Assembly (NCBI GenBank): GCA_963693305.1
Contig: OY855906.1
Coordinates: forward strand, 6,578,501 to 6,642,500
DNA: 64,000 nt
Source of the DNA: Meandrina meandrites
Taxonomy: Eukaryota; Cnidaria; Anthozoa; Scleractinia; Meandrinidae
Reading direction: 5' to 3'
Below the pieces are notes generated by a model, which saw only the letters and a list, made by a program, of their open reading frames with translations, was not told the origin of the DNA and did no database searches. A program made the position numbers and the translations under genes. Positions 11,491-24,154 of the stretch are shown piece after piece (position 1 is the first letter of the stretch; each line of letters starts with the position of its first letter).

Positions 11491-14400
11491 ATGAAGGTTG
11501 TCATTACCACATTGCTTTTCATCTCGGCAGCTGGAGCAATTCGGAACCTGGTTGGCCTTCCAGAGGCGAGTTCGAGCAGACTACATCATTTGCTGAAAGG
11601 TAACGCACTGGATAGTCTAACTCAACTCTTAGAAACCGTCGGTGTGGTAGGCCAATATATATTATGAAGTTACTTTAAGTTATCTACAGTTATCTACAGA
11701 GACATCAGACATATTAACATAGTCAATTCCATTCAGTGTGAAAAAGAAATTTTTTTATCGTTTCGGCCTGATTATTCTTGCAACTACACTCGTTCAAATT
11801 CTCTCCTTCACTACTGAACAACGTTACACAAGAAAGGATGCTGCACACCTGTATATCAATACACCCCCGAGAGCAACAGGATTTCACTTGCAGCCCTCTA
11901 AGCTTGCTTGGTAATCATTTACACAACAGTTTCTGTGCTTTCGTCCGTTGTAACAAGCTAGTGAGTCCTTGCACACCGGTACGCTCTATTTGGAAGTTTT
12001 TATAAATATAATTTTTATAAATACACTCATTCCAATCTGGCCCATTTACAGTTTGCGTTTTATTTTACAAGCTTTAAAATACAACTAAACCCTTGGTACA
12101 TTAATTCAAATTAAATACGCGTAATTTCGCGCAAACGAACTGCTTTTTGTGACTTGAGCAGACTTTATCCAGGTTTTATCTTATGCTAATGCTGGTATGA
12201 TAACGAAATTGTTAAAAGCATCTTTGCCCATGCATGACCCATATGTCAGGGACATATCGAAAATTTTCGGATTCAAACTTTTCGTACGAGTTAAAGCAAA
12301 GAAAAAACGGACATTGTTAAAACTGAAAATAGCTATGCTCAAAGGCGGAAAAAAATGTTTAAAGAGGTAAACATGGCTAATCAGCGTCCCATTTTGTGCT
12401 GTGGTCGCGCAAACGATTTCAAAGCATTTGGCTGCCTATTGTCGTGACATAACAAAGTACTTGGTGCTGAATGCGGAATGTCGGCTTTGTGAGACTTCGT
12501 TCTCTTGCTGTCATTTTTTATGTGGACTTTAACACGAAGTGTGAAAATCCACATATTGCGATCGTGCAGTTTTCCCGATTGGGACGTCAATTTCCGTGAT
12601 AACTCGTGTCAGCGCTTTCGGAAGCTTTCGAGGGTGTTCGGAAAATCCGAAGTTTTGGAGGGAGTTAACCGGGAAATGAACTGCCCACGAAACGCCACAA
12701 AGAAAGCATCACGCATGCTAAATACTTGACTTTCATTAATCTTTATATTTGCATGGCGTTCGACTGAACTGCGGGCAAAGGTAACACTATTTTTCACACT
12801 TTTCGCGCGGTATTTGTGTTCGACTGGATGATTCGCATACAATTGAAAATAGTTGATTAGCATTATTTAGCAAATATCTGGATATTTGTTGTTTTGTTTC
12901 AGCTTTGCCACACAGAATCATTAGAACGGTAGAATGGATACACAACGAGTCAAAACAAAACAAGTTCATTAATCAAGTTGTTTTCCCGGGGCTTTCCCGC
13001 ATTCATTATTGTCTTGGATTTCTCCCAAGTTTAGTTTGAATAACGCAATCTGACTGATGTCGAATTCAAACCTGTCGGTAAAAAGTAAGTGTGAATCGCA
13101 TAAAACTTATTTTAAACCGAAAAATGTATGTATTGAAACAGTGCGGTAAACTAAATTATTTGCATTCGGTGTATAAAACGTGTCGTTCGCAACTCGCCGA
13201 CTCCACTCGAAAAGTAATTCCGGAACGATGATAATTTTAGGTTAAAAAAGTATTCATCTGCCTTCTTGTATCAAGAAATTATTAGTGAAATCTTGTTGAA
13301 AGGCGATAAAAGCCATTACGGAAAATTTATATATAAAAACAACGCATTCAAAGAAAATGAGTTAATTAATGAGTGCAGCTGTTGTTTACACAAGCGTTCA
13401 GATGAAATGTCACGCAAACAAAGACAGTCTACATACTCCGCGAAATATTTATTTATGAATGGACTGAAATTAGTATCTCCGCAAGAGACTGTCATATGAA
13501 TGGTCCCAACAGACATCTTCTTTTGGTTTTAAGGACATGTTGCAAATGTTTTTATCCATTTAAAGTGACTGAATTGTCTGTGTTTTTAAATGGTATCTCT
13601 AGCTTGGGCGCTAAAAAAAAGTTGAGCCACGCCCAGATTGCCATACTTTACTGGAAAAGTAAACCTCAAAACAGCAAGGGACCGCCAGCGATAATGCTGC
13701 TAACGTGGGATATACAAAAGATTCTATCAGCCGAAAAAATAAAATAACATTACAAATAATACAGTAGACTAATACTTCGTGAAAAAGTAGACTTTGAGAG
13801 ACACCAACACGACAGCTGTCCACGGTTGCAGCCGTGCTATATAAATTCTGGGGTCCGTTACTCGAAGGTCCTGAAAGGTTTTCGCACCCGGAAAGCCATA
13901 GCAAAATCTTAAACCTTATGATTACAGAGGTGTCTAATCTATGATATTTTTTAATATGAACAGAAGTTCTCTTCAAACAAAGTTTCAGGCCTATACACTT
14001 CTCTGTTTTTAAAATACAGATAACTAAAAGTGGCTTTGCGGTCCCAAAAGATCTCCGGGGCTTTCGAGAGACAAAGTCTACTTTTTTACCTAGTATCAAC
14101 CTTGCTGTATTGTTTATAATGTTATCCTTTACAGGAGTAGAATCAGTAGATCAAATTCTCCGACGAACATCCCCGTCCTTTTCATATAATCATATAGAGA
14201 TACTGTCGGGTCTTTCCGCTTCTCTGGCACAATTTAAATTGGACTGCATTTCAACGTTTAAGGCGATCTTCAGGGTAAATTGCAAGGTGTGTTCTCAAAA
14301 CGAAAAAGTAGTTTTTCTTTCGTGATCATAAGAAAAGTTGATTGATAAGTTTTTTATCATCTCGAGTTTCAAGTGACTGTCAACTCATATTTGACTGATA

Positions 14401-17400
14401 CTTAGACTTGCCTAGAAGTCGAGCTCACAGAGCGCGAAGCGCTAGAGCGCCGGGGTCTATTGCCAAACCGGAAACGAGAAGCAAACGTCTTTAAAAAGGT
14501 CTAACATTGGCTCATCTACTCATTTGTTATCAAAAGCAAATGAAAGTCCACATATGTACGCATTGCGGACCCACTTTTATTATTCCTGTTTCCATAGCGT
14601 AGGAAAACATTTGTTTTTGTCTTTGGACCTAAGTAAAGCCCTCAAAGATATAATCAATATATTGATCCTTTGTGAAGACCCAGTGATGTGAGACCAAATC
14701 GGATTGCGGAAAAAATCATGCATTGACTCGTGTTGAGTAATATGTTTTGATCAAACAACTCGTCTAAGTCTTCTTACTAAATCATTTTATTACCTATATT
14801 GCCTTACACACAAATATTTGCTTCTTGTCACAAATACGAATGGCGAAAGAAATGGTAATTTACACAATGAAGTCGCTTAAAGAATTGTAGCTTTCGTGAA
14901 AAAAATGTTTAACAGCTTCAACAGTTTCTGCGGTCGAAAACAACCATCGCCCAGCACTGTTCACAAGACGGGTTTTGCCATGCATGTAACAAAAAAATTG
15001 AGAATATTATGCCAGGATTTGAAATTTCGTACTGCATTTGACAACACGGCTTAAAAAAACTAAAACAATGTTAAATCATGGTTGGTGCATCTAATTACAA
15101 AATAACCAAACCATGTTTTTGTCATCTGTTACCTCGCGGTTCCTGTTCTTTTATACAGGTTTCTCTTCAACTCTTTTGTGTGTTCTACCGTGTAAACGTT
15201 TAATATTTCGATTGTCTTCGTTGATTTGTAGGTGTTTTTTGATCCGGTAAAAATGGTTCAAAAATATCGCAGCAAAGTTTTAAGAATATACGAAGTGACC
15301 TTACAGTAACAAAGGAAGGAATGATAGGGGAGGGGAGACGGGGAGGGGGGGGGGGGGGGGGAGGGCGGCGTGGGTGTAGTAAAACAGTGTAGCCAATGAT
15401 GAACTATTTGTGTGTACATCGTGTTGCCATGGCAATGAAAGAACAAAATACTGTAGCCCTTGCCAACTCAAGTGGAAATTGAAGACGTTTACTGATCAAA
15501 TTTGAGGAATGCAGATATCCAAATATACGTAGCCAAACCATGTTACCGTGTTAAAAAAAGAGAAAAGAAAATAGGATGTCATATCATGTAACGTGGAAAC
15601 ATTATTTGCTGACTCATTTTGTTATTCATCTGCAGATGGACCGATCGACGCAAAAAAGCTCACGAATCCATCTAGCTCAAAGACAACAGCTCACCTTGCT
15701 GGTCTTTTAAAAAAGAGTTCGCTGAATGACCACGGTGAGGGCGGCCATGGACCAGGCGAGGGTGGATCAGATCCCTTGGAGGCACTGGCGGAATCGGTAA
15801 GGATCGATCGGAAAGATCCAGGCGACGAAGGTTTTCATTATTTTTTTAGTTTTTCGTTAGACTGCCCGGATGACTTTAGTTTGTTTTATAGACCAATATT
15901 CGAATCTAGGAAGTAGAACTGCCTGCATCGCTGTCGAGAAAGGGAAGGAAACAAGAGATTAAGGAACTCTCTGCAGTCAACCGACTCTCATTGTGATTTT
16001 ATTGAGTCATTGCATACGTATAATGATTTCTGGTGGTGAGCCCCTTCAGCAAAGTTGCCACTCTCCATTTTTTCTACAGATAGGACACATCGAACCAGCT
16101 TTGAAAAAACTGAAAGAGACTAGAGACAAAAAGAGTGAAGGTAGGATGGCCTATGATTTAATTTATGGCTTAATTTTGTGGACTAGTAAGTGACAATGTT
16201 AGACACTGTGTTCCAGGAATAGCATCTTCTCCTGTTGTATTTTGCAATTTTCAGAAAAAGCCAAGGAGCTTTTAGATGCGGTAAAATCTGGCAAAGATGG
16301 CGACCACTTGAAGATGTTGCTTGGACGACATGTCGTCGCACAACACCAAGACTGCGTTAACAGCAAAAAGAAATTCGCAAATTACGTTCACAAATCAGGT
16401 AAATAAGTTTTGATTGGTTCTTAAAGTAATTAGCTATCCCGCTGAACAGCCCGAAATGAAATACTCAAATTGTAAAATCTCAATTCCGATTTTTTCAGAA
16501 ACGTATTAAATGCTGATCAGTAGCCGACGCAAAAAAAAAAAGCAAATGACGTCACGATCCGTTACATTAAGTTTGTACCATGTTTTTAAACGCGGTGATG
16601 AGTCCTGGGATAATGCAACTTAGAAAGGGGGAGTTTATATTAAGGGGGGGGGGGGGGGGGATGGGCGCTAAATAACGGTCACAGTGTAAAGAAATAAAAC
16701 GTTTGGCAAAGAACAATTTCAAGAGTCAATAGAGTGGTATATTACCGGCAAGAAAGCCACCCTGATAAACGTTTTGAACTTCACTCTCCTTGTAAGTATT
16801 GAATGTTTTGTGCGGACGTTAGTTAATAAAGTAGTGGGCTTGTTTTCGGTAGAAGACAGATGTACCTATATCGAGGAGGACATATTGACGGTTGCAGGGG
16901 GAGGGAGCTTGAGGGGAAGTTTATAACCGGTATTATAGGGTATTATGTTGCCGTTACGCCCACAGTTACTAACTCACCGGCCCTTGCTCTTAGGGCCCTG
17001 TACAGTGGCGATGTTCTCAAATCCCAATCGCTAAGACTAAGTGAAATTCGGTGAAAGATGGAGTTAATCAGAATGTCTTTTAATCCATTTCATTTCTCCA
17101 GTTTTAGTTGGATTGTTACAGGAGGAAGACACCTTAAACTTCCAAGACGACTTGGCTAAGGTGTTTGAAGCGGCCGAAATGTATCCTGAACTTGGTATGT
17201 TGAAATTCACCCTGTACGTAATATCTTATTCATGAAAAAATACTTGATTTTCCAGAGGTGTCACACTAAAGGAATGCTTGGCACGGTTTGGCAAAAATTT
17301 ATCGCAAAAAGCGTTGTTACGTGGCAACACGTCTAGTCAAGTAATAAGACATTCGTTACTCGATTCCTGCGAAAGGAAAATGCGATACTGTTTCGCGCAA

Positions 17401-18727
17401 AGTTTGCTTCAAGAACATTGCTGCTCATAGCCACTGGGGGGTGGGTATGCGTGACGTTTCCACGAAAAAATATTGCCTGGCGTATCAGCTCCATTGAGTC
17501 AATATTATATATTATTCTATATTCTTTTATTCTTCCCCTTAGACATGTTTGAAGCATTTTCTCAGTTGGCTGATTTGCATGACCTCCGCGACCATCCTGG
17601 AATAAAAGCAATCATGATGATTGGTGGAATGATCGTGGATGCCGCATGTGATGAAAAATTGGATGGTTCGTAAAAGTTAAAAATAAAGTTAACTCAACGA
17701 ATTTTAAACAATTTCATCAAAGTTAAACAGCATCAGAAAAGTAGCAGGCTATAGGAAAATGGTTTTGATAAGATTACAGCTTTTCAGCTGCCATTTTTGT
17801 GTCCTTCCTTGTTGCAAAAAACACACCATCCATAAAGTGGCTATTTTAAATATCTATTCTAAATTTTTGCGAAGTATCCTACGGATATGCAATCACTTTC
17901 CCCAATGTAGAACCCTTAACAGAATAAGCCAATAACTTTCACATGTGAAGGTTATTAAAAAAAACCAATAGAAGTGACTTATCTGTCGGAATTGAAGAGA
18001 AGTGAAAGAGGTATAAGCAACAACCGGTTTTAAAAAGGCATCAAACCGTGACATACCCCTCTTAAACTTCTGATCAGGTCTGTTCAAGAGCATTGGCGAA
18101 TTAGTAGAGGAGCATGATCCACACAGTAAATTTGATCTCAAGAACAGAATAAATCTGGACATTTACTCAAAGAACAGCCGGGTTTGCAGGCACGGTAAGT
18201 TAATTCGTTCCACGTCTTTGCAGATAGGCCAACGTGGCCTAACGCACAAGTTCGTCATGTTAATTTAAAACTTTCTGTTTAATTCCTCATTACTGATTAT
18301 CACTGTATTATTATTGTAATTTTTTCTCACTATCTATGTGTCTTTGTAACCATGTTCTATCACACTGAGGATGGCAGATTGATCTGCCGAAGCATGTTTG
18401 TCAAAATTAAAAGTGTCGTGTTTAGTTTAAAATTTGGCCTAAGTATCGTATTTAACACATAGCGCACGTGTTTACATACTTTAGCCTATTGCAAACCCCA
18501 TGTTATCAAGACATTTAACTCTTGAGCCGTAAACACTAGTTATAAGTATTATTAATATAGGTTCGATATTCCGTATTCTAAAGTAGTATCTTGATTGTAG
18601 GAATTAGATGTAAATACAATATAATTTAATGTAAATAGACCAGAATCGTTTTATATATTTTTTATATTATATTTTAATTTAAACAGTGTCCCCGATTAGA
18701 AGCTGTAAGACCAGACACTTAAATAAA

Positions 18728-18803
<76 letters not shown>

Positions 18804-21146
18804 GAACTCACCCCTATCCTGACCCCTATCCTCAAAACAAGGTTAAAACGAGAAAATACAACATTACACCACTTTTCTTGGCAAAAATAAAACTGGATGT
18901 AACTTAAACGTATATGCGTCTGAGCAAGAGATGGGTGTAGACGGCTCTTATTCCTTATCATGTTTGATGTTTTGGCTTTCTAGGTTTCCCACTAGTCAAG
19001 CGCCATCATCCAGGAAGTAGTATCAGAGAAAGACTGCTTGATCTAATGAATGACCCTGACTGCAAAGAAGGTGTGTATCTCAATCCATAATTATCGATAG
19101 TATTATCTTCATTTTATGTTGATAGCTATTTTTCAACGGGGCCACATTCTACACTCTCCAACTTCTGCAGACATACAACTCAGAGACTGAAATAATTCGA
19201 ATTTAAATTTTCTTCCCGGCAGTAAACTTTATGAGGTTTATCATCGACACAATCATGGAGGTAAGAACATCTCTTTCATTTCTATATGTATTTATATGGG
19301 CCGAGTTACACGGTACGACTATCTCGCATGCATGCGACAAGTTTACAACAGGCCTACGACATGACGTAGGACCATTTACACGCGCGCGCGTCTGTTGTGA
19401 GGATGTGGTAGGTTGATTTACATGACGCGATTCGTGTTATAGTCATGGCGTAAGCGTGTCGCATGCAATAACCGTAGGCAAAGTTTTATCGTCTAATTCG
19501 CTCCCATAACAGCTAGAAAATGGTTTCCATAAGACCCTGCGTTTTACCAGTACGACTTATTGCCGTGATAAGACACGCAAGTACACAGAATAGAGCGAGG
19601 CCTGGGATAAAATCAGTCGCTTTTCAAATGGTTCATAATTTCAAATAAAACAAAGAGCTGTATGTAAATCGAACATGTCTGGAGTACTACGTGTCAAATT
19701 TGGTGCAAAACAATATATCTAGCGGTGATTAAGAATTTACACATTTTTTATTATCCCGCCTCACCCAATGAATAAACAAAGAACTTCTGCAAGAACATCA
19801 GGGGGTTATAATCAATTCATGTCATTTTTACAGAGTATCAAGGTTTCCGAAAAGTTTGGACATCTGCATGCAATCGCCAAGGGATACGAACAGGGTATGT
19901 ACTTGTTAAATTTATGTCAGAAATTAAAAAAAAACAAACGAATTCTGATTGGTTGAACCACCAAAGTTACAATTTGACTTTTATAGTTTTAGCGTTTGAA
20001 TTTGTTACAAAGTATGGTAGCCGGTCAAAAATATATTAATTAAAAATTAGCCATGACTGATTGGTTCACAGGCCATGGTATTTGTGATGAGCTCATATAC
20101 CATGGACCACAAATATGGTAGGCGTATGCATCAGAGTGAACAGCCAGCTGCTTAAATATTGCAAATCTTTGGGTTTTTTTTAATAAAACAATTATTCCAC
20201 TCGCGCTCGTTGGATATGAGATAGTTATAGCCAACGAGACGCATAGTGCCGAGTTGGTAATCTACCACCTCATATCTAACGCGCACTCGTGGAATAATTG
20301 TTAAATATAGGCTATACATACCATAAACTGTAATAAATCATAAAACAATTGCATTAACGTCAAAATCAAATGTCAACGAAAAAAAGTTAAACTTTTGGAC
20401 ATGTAGCTTAACTAAAGCAAAAGTAGACAGACGGGCTATCCTATCTCACCTCATGTTAAAATTGCGGATTATCCTTAGTGTAGGCTTAAATTAGTGTTTA
20501 CCCTCCTCCACCCCTCACCTTACGCACCCCACCCACGTTGTTCCCGAGCTCTTTTCTAAAAGCTGTGTTGCTTTTTTTAATTGTCCTTTTCTTAGTGTTG
20601 ATCGGACACGTTACAGACCTAATGGAACATGGCCACGAAGACCTCGCCTACACAGTAGTGGGCGAGTATCTGCTCGCTAATTTGAGGGGAGCTTTAACAG
20701 TCGGTCTGGTTGTTGAGAAACGTTTGGAGCCCAAGCCTGGTTCCAGGCCCACTGGCTCCAGGCCCACTGGTACTGAAGGACCAAGTACTGAAGCACCAAG
20801 TACTGAGGGACCAAGTACTGAAGCACCAAGTACTGAAGCACCAAGCACTCAAGCACCAAGTACTGAGGGACCAAGCACTGAAGCACCAAGCACTGAAGCA
20901 CCAAATACTGAAGCACCAGGTACTGAGGGACCAAGTACTGAGGGACCAAGCACTGAAGGACCAAGTACTGAAGCACCAAATACTGAAGCACCAAGTACTG
21001 AAGCACCAAGCACTGAAGCACCAAGTACTGAAGCACCAAGTACTGAAGCACCAGGTACTGAAGCACCAGGTACTGAAGCACCAGGTACTGAAGCACCAGG
21101 TACTGAAGCACCAGGTACTGAAGCACCAGGTACTCCAGTGCCTTGA
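11491..21146 (+). CDS. Gene B: secreted four-cysteine protein with acidic TEAPS repeat tail, paralog of gene A
   Basis: Complete gene with 11 coding exons: 11491-11599, 15636-15796, 16080-16140, 16255-16398, 17102-17194, 17543-17665, 18078-18194, 18984-19070, 19223-19260, 19834-19894, 20596-21146. They sum to 1545 nt, or 514 residues plus stop. Exon 1 starts MKVVITTLLFISAAGA, a typical signal peptide with likely cleavage after residue 16. The helical core (about residues 17-378) is clearly homologous to gene A exon by exon. For example, both have DHPGIKAI followed by MIGGM and AACDEKLDG in one exon, and ALTVGL before the tail. The four cysteines are kept (QDC, AAC, RVC, PDC contexts), which could form two disulfides. 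From about residue 379 the tail begins with two PGS/PTGSR units like gene A's, then switches to about 24 Thr-Glu-(Ala/Gly)-Pro-Ser units. These are acidic and dense in potential O-glycosylation sites. No transmembrane segment follows, so it is probably secreted. Family unknown to me. Confidence 0.88.
12533..12658 (+). repeat. Dispersed repeat, copy 1
   Basis: Matches 35679-35802 closely: both run CACGAAGTGTG, then GCGCTTTCGGAAG, then TGTTCGGAAAATCCGAAG. A shorter shared piece (TTGCGGACCCACTTTTATT) also occurs near 14562 and 36010. Confidence 0.65.
13782..14087. repeat. Terminal-inverted-repeat element (MITE-like)
   Basis: Begins AAAAAGTAGACTTTG and ends with its complement CAAAGTCTACTTTTT, about 306 bp, with no conserved protein. 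Lies in gene B intron 1. Confidence 0.6.
18730..18802 (+). repeat. (TTA)n microsatellite
   Basis: About 24 uninterrupted ATT/TTA trinucleotide units in a gene B intron. The antisense poly-Asn frame across it is not a gene. Confidence 0.95.
20187..20302. repeat. Foldback element
   Basis: Arms of about 34 bp: AACAATTATTCCACTCGCGC at the left and GCGCACTCGTGGAATAATTG at the right, with CATATCTAAC/GTTGGATATG inside. Lies in the last gene B intron. Confidence 0.65.
20768..21137 (+). repeat. 15-bp coding minisatellite of gene B
   Basis: About 24 copies of ACTGAAGCACCAAGT and variants (GAGGGACCA, CCAGGT) in the last exon of gene B. They encode Thr-Glu-Ala-Pro-Ser, Thr-Glu-Gly-Pro-Ser and, towards the end, a homogeneous run of Thr-Glu-Ala-Pro-Gly. 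Confidence 0.95.
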
Positions 21147-24100
21147 AAACAGCCACCGCGGTAAGGGGGTACGTAGAAACCCGTCTCTTTGTCTTCATAT
21201 TGTTCTGTTAGTTAGCAGTCTCTCTTTCTTTTGAACTTAAAAAGTAGTTTATTTTAACTTCATTTAAAGTAGGAGTAAAACAGTGGAGTGAAACAGTTCG
21301 ACATCGTTTATAAAACAGTTTACCTTCTTAATTACCTTGTTGGTTTTCCTAAAAGCCTCAAAACAGGACTAAAGTGCTTTATACTGTATGACGCTTTTAT
21401 TTTCGTAGTTTGTTGTAAAATTTGACATTTCATTTTTGTCCTCTTGATCAGGCTGTTAGTTGGGAAACTAAATAAAAAGGCAACGTAAATGATTAACCAA
21501 CTTTGAAGTGGGGTGGGGGTCAATTGTAAATGCTTGGATAGGGGTGCTTCGCTAGGGCCTAGGAACTCCTACCCCACCTCAGGCAGCTTCAGGCCAAAGA
21601 AAAGCTCAAATAGCACATCTCGAACAGGAAGTGAGGGGGATGGGGGGGGGGGGGGGGGGGGGGCTTTTCTTAAGTCTGCGTAGGAGGCTAAGACCTCGAA
21701 GGTTAAAAATGGGACTCCTTCCAGCGGCATATGCCCATCTAGCGCACATAAGGTTGTAACCCCCAACCCCTGGGCTTGGAGTACTCTAAAACTCCCAAAG
21801 TAAGACCAAAGTGTTTTATAATGACTGCTGTACGGGTTTTATTACCGGTACATTGTTTAACTCTGGTCATCCCATTTTTGTTTTGTAGATTAGGCTGTGG
21901 AGACGGCATCAGCGCACTTTTGCGTACGCCATACGAGTATTATCATTAGGTTATAATTAAAGTTTGTGTAGAAGCACGTTGGTTACTGTAATCAGATCAT
22001 ATTTTGAATACGCGTTCAATAAATGGAAATAAATGAAAGGAAATCCTTTAAAATGCCTTTTTCTACTGGTTCACTCTCCCGGTGGTTCGGGTGGCAGTTC
22101 TCACAAATGGCTCGCTACCCGTTGATATAAGAATACAACAAAAAACAGGAACAATGCCCCTATACCCAAAAAAACAGCAGCTACTACACAAGAGGACCAG
22201 TTGAATCACAAGATTACGAGAGCTGCTACACTACTGCTGTAGGCTCGATTTCCGCCGCTCTCTTCGAGTCCAGACTTTGCTCCTCCCCGAGAAGAGACGT
22301 TCGTGCGTTCGGGGAGAAGTGCGGGCTCATTCCCCGAACAGCGGCTGGTAAAAGAGCCTACTGCTGCTGCTGCATGTCACGTTTACCCAGCCTCGTCCCC
22401 AGGCCAATTGGCGTTATGCCAGTGAGCGGAGGAGGCTTGGAACCAAGCGAATTCTCCCGGCAACCTTGACGGGTGACGTCACATCCCAACTCGCCGGGGA
22501 CGAGGCTGATGTTTACCATTCTACAAAACCACACGACAGACAAGAAGTTTAACAACTTCTAATTTCTTCTAACAGTATCATTACACTTTCAAGCTGACGA
22601 TTAATGAGAACAAAGTAAATAATCAACAAGCTTTCTTGAAGTGTGCGTCGAACAACGGGGCGATCAGTTGAATTTTGGAATTCATGTATACCAGTGTTAG
22701 CCGATGACAGCAAACCAAACCACCTTATGAACCTTAACTTATGAACCAACCAGAGCTCCAGGCGGCGAAGCAGTCTAAACGAATCCTTTGGCGAGCTTAA
22801 CCCGTTTCCGTGGAGCGGCTTACAATTGAGTGCCGAACGTTATCCTGAATTGCATTGGTTTTGGTATACTTTGTATCGTATTGTTTTAAAAAACGCGCAC
22901 CACTTTCTCATCAGTAAGCTCGAATCAGACGTGAAACCAAAACAAACCGTGACTCGCGCACACATTTTCCCACGCTTCCCGTCGACTACATGCCTTTGCT
23001 TCGAGCACTGATTGGTTCACTTGACTGTCTGTGCCTTTTGTGATTGGCCAGAGTGATTACTCTGCTTCTGGTTTTCGAAACTCAAATGGAAACCCTTTCA
23101 ACACGTTTAAACAAAGACGTCAGCAGAGCTGGTCGTCTATATCTCCTTTCTTGCACAGTGTAAAGACACTTTGCTGGTGCTTCCGAGATGTCAATGATCT
23201 GGAAGCGACCCGTTTCAAGTAAGAGCAAACTGAGAAGTTACAAAACGGGTTTTTATTTTTTTTTTAATTCTGCACCATAGAAACTCAATTTATTTACATT
23301 CCTCGATAAAAAATTATCTCGATCATTCAACACTTCAGTCATGAAATATATTAGACAAGTTCCTCTCTTTTTTACAAATATTCAGTTGTGACATTTTTTA
23401 GTCCCTGACAAGGTAATAAGAGTATTACAAGAATTGCAGAGTGAAGACCAGAACTTCCACGCGTCAAGAGCAGTTCAGTTAACCCTCTTTCCCCAGTCCT
23501 CCCCTCCCCTCCCTACTGTCTCCCTTCCCCACTCCCCACTTTCAGTTTCTGTCGTCAATTCCTGATGAAGGTAAACGAATTTAGATGACATGCATAGGAA
23601 TATTTATATCACACTTTTTACAATTAAATACATCTGTGTAAGAAAAATTTCCTCATCTCATCAGTTTGGTAGTTAATGCCAAAGATAAAAAGAGGTTTTT
23701 AAGTTTCATAAATTCAGCTTCAGATGGCAAAAAATAGCGACAATTCTCCCCAAAAATTTATTAAGGCAAAAGTACAAATATAAAATCACCCCGAATCAAT
23801 CATTTGATGTATGGGAAAACTAATTCTTCGAAATAAATTAAAATCGGTCTTTTGGATAAATATAATAAATACAAAGAGATGTTTGAACAGCAAAGTAAAC
23901 TGAAAATCGACCATGGTAAATGTATTTAGAACGAGTCGAGAAAAAAATAAAGTAAATATTTAAAGAAAATCAATCAAAATCAAATTTTAAGCGTTAGCAA
24001 AACGATTCTAGACTATAGATATTTTTCACTGTAAGCAAAAATACAAAAGAAAAAAAACATAAATCTCATTTGGAAACTCTCAATAGGAATATATTAAAAT

Positions 24101-24154
24101 TTCTTTGGAACTTATTTTTCTTTCATTGAAAATAAGTTTATTTATAGAAGATAA
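21147..24154. other. Intergenic region between gene B and the PDE10-like gene (tail to tail)
   Basis: Genes on either side converge. It holds the gene B 3' flank (AATAAA near 22017), a poly-G tract at about 21641-21663, a GC-rich segment with two inverted-repeat elements (22230-22356 and 22379-22517), and a very AT-rich part (23230-24154) that is probably the PDE10-like 3' UTR. An AATAAA on the minus strand lies about 12 bp past that stop. No additional gene seen. Confidence 0.5.
22379..22517. repeat. Terminal-inverted-repeat element
   Basis: Ends CAGCCTCGTCCCC and its complement GGGGACGAGGCTG, extended by GTTTAC on both outer sides. About 139 bp, GC-richer than its surroundings. Confidence 0.6.

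Larger units (their letters stand above)
11600..15635. other. Gene B intron 1
   Basis: A 4-kb intron with no convincing coding exon. It holds a dispersed repeat at 12533-12658, a terminal-inverted-repeat element at 13782-14087 and a G tract at about 15340-15361. Confidence 0.6.

Noticed and set aside
13611..14099. 162-residue minus-strand open frame
   Set aside because: Mostly covers a terminal-inverted-repeat element; no protein family resemblance.
18719..18961. 80-residue frame with poly-Asn
   Set aside because: Produced by the (TTA)n microsatellite inside an intron.
20648..21234. Antisense and shifted open frames over the gene B minisatellite
   Set aside because: Same artefact of a 15-bp period; the real frame is fixed by homology with gene A and splice phase.
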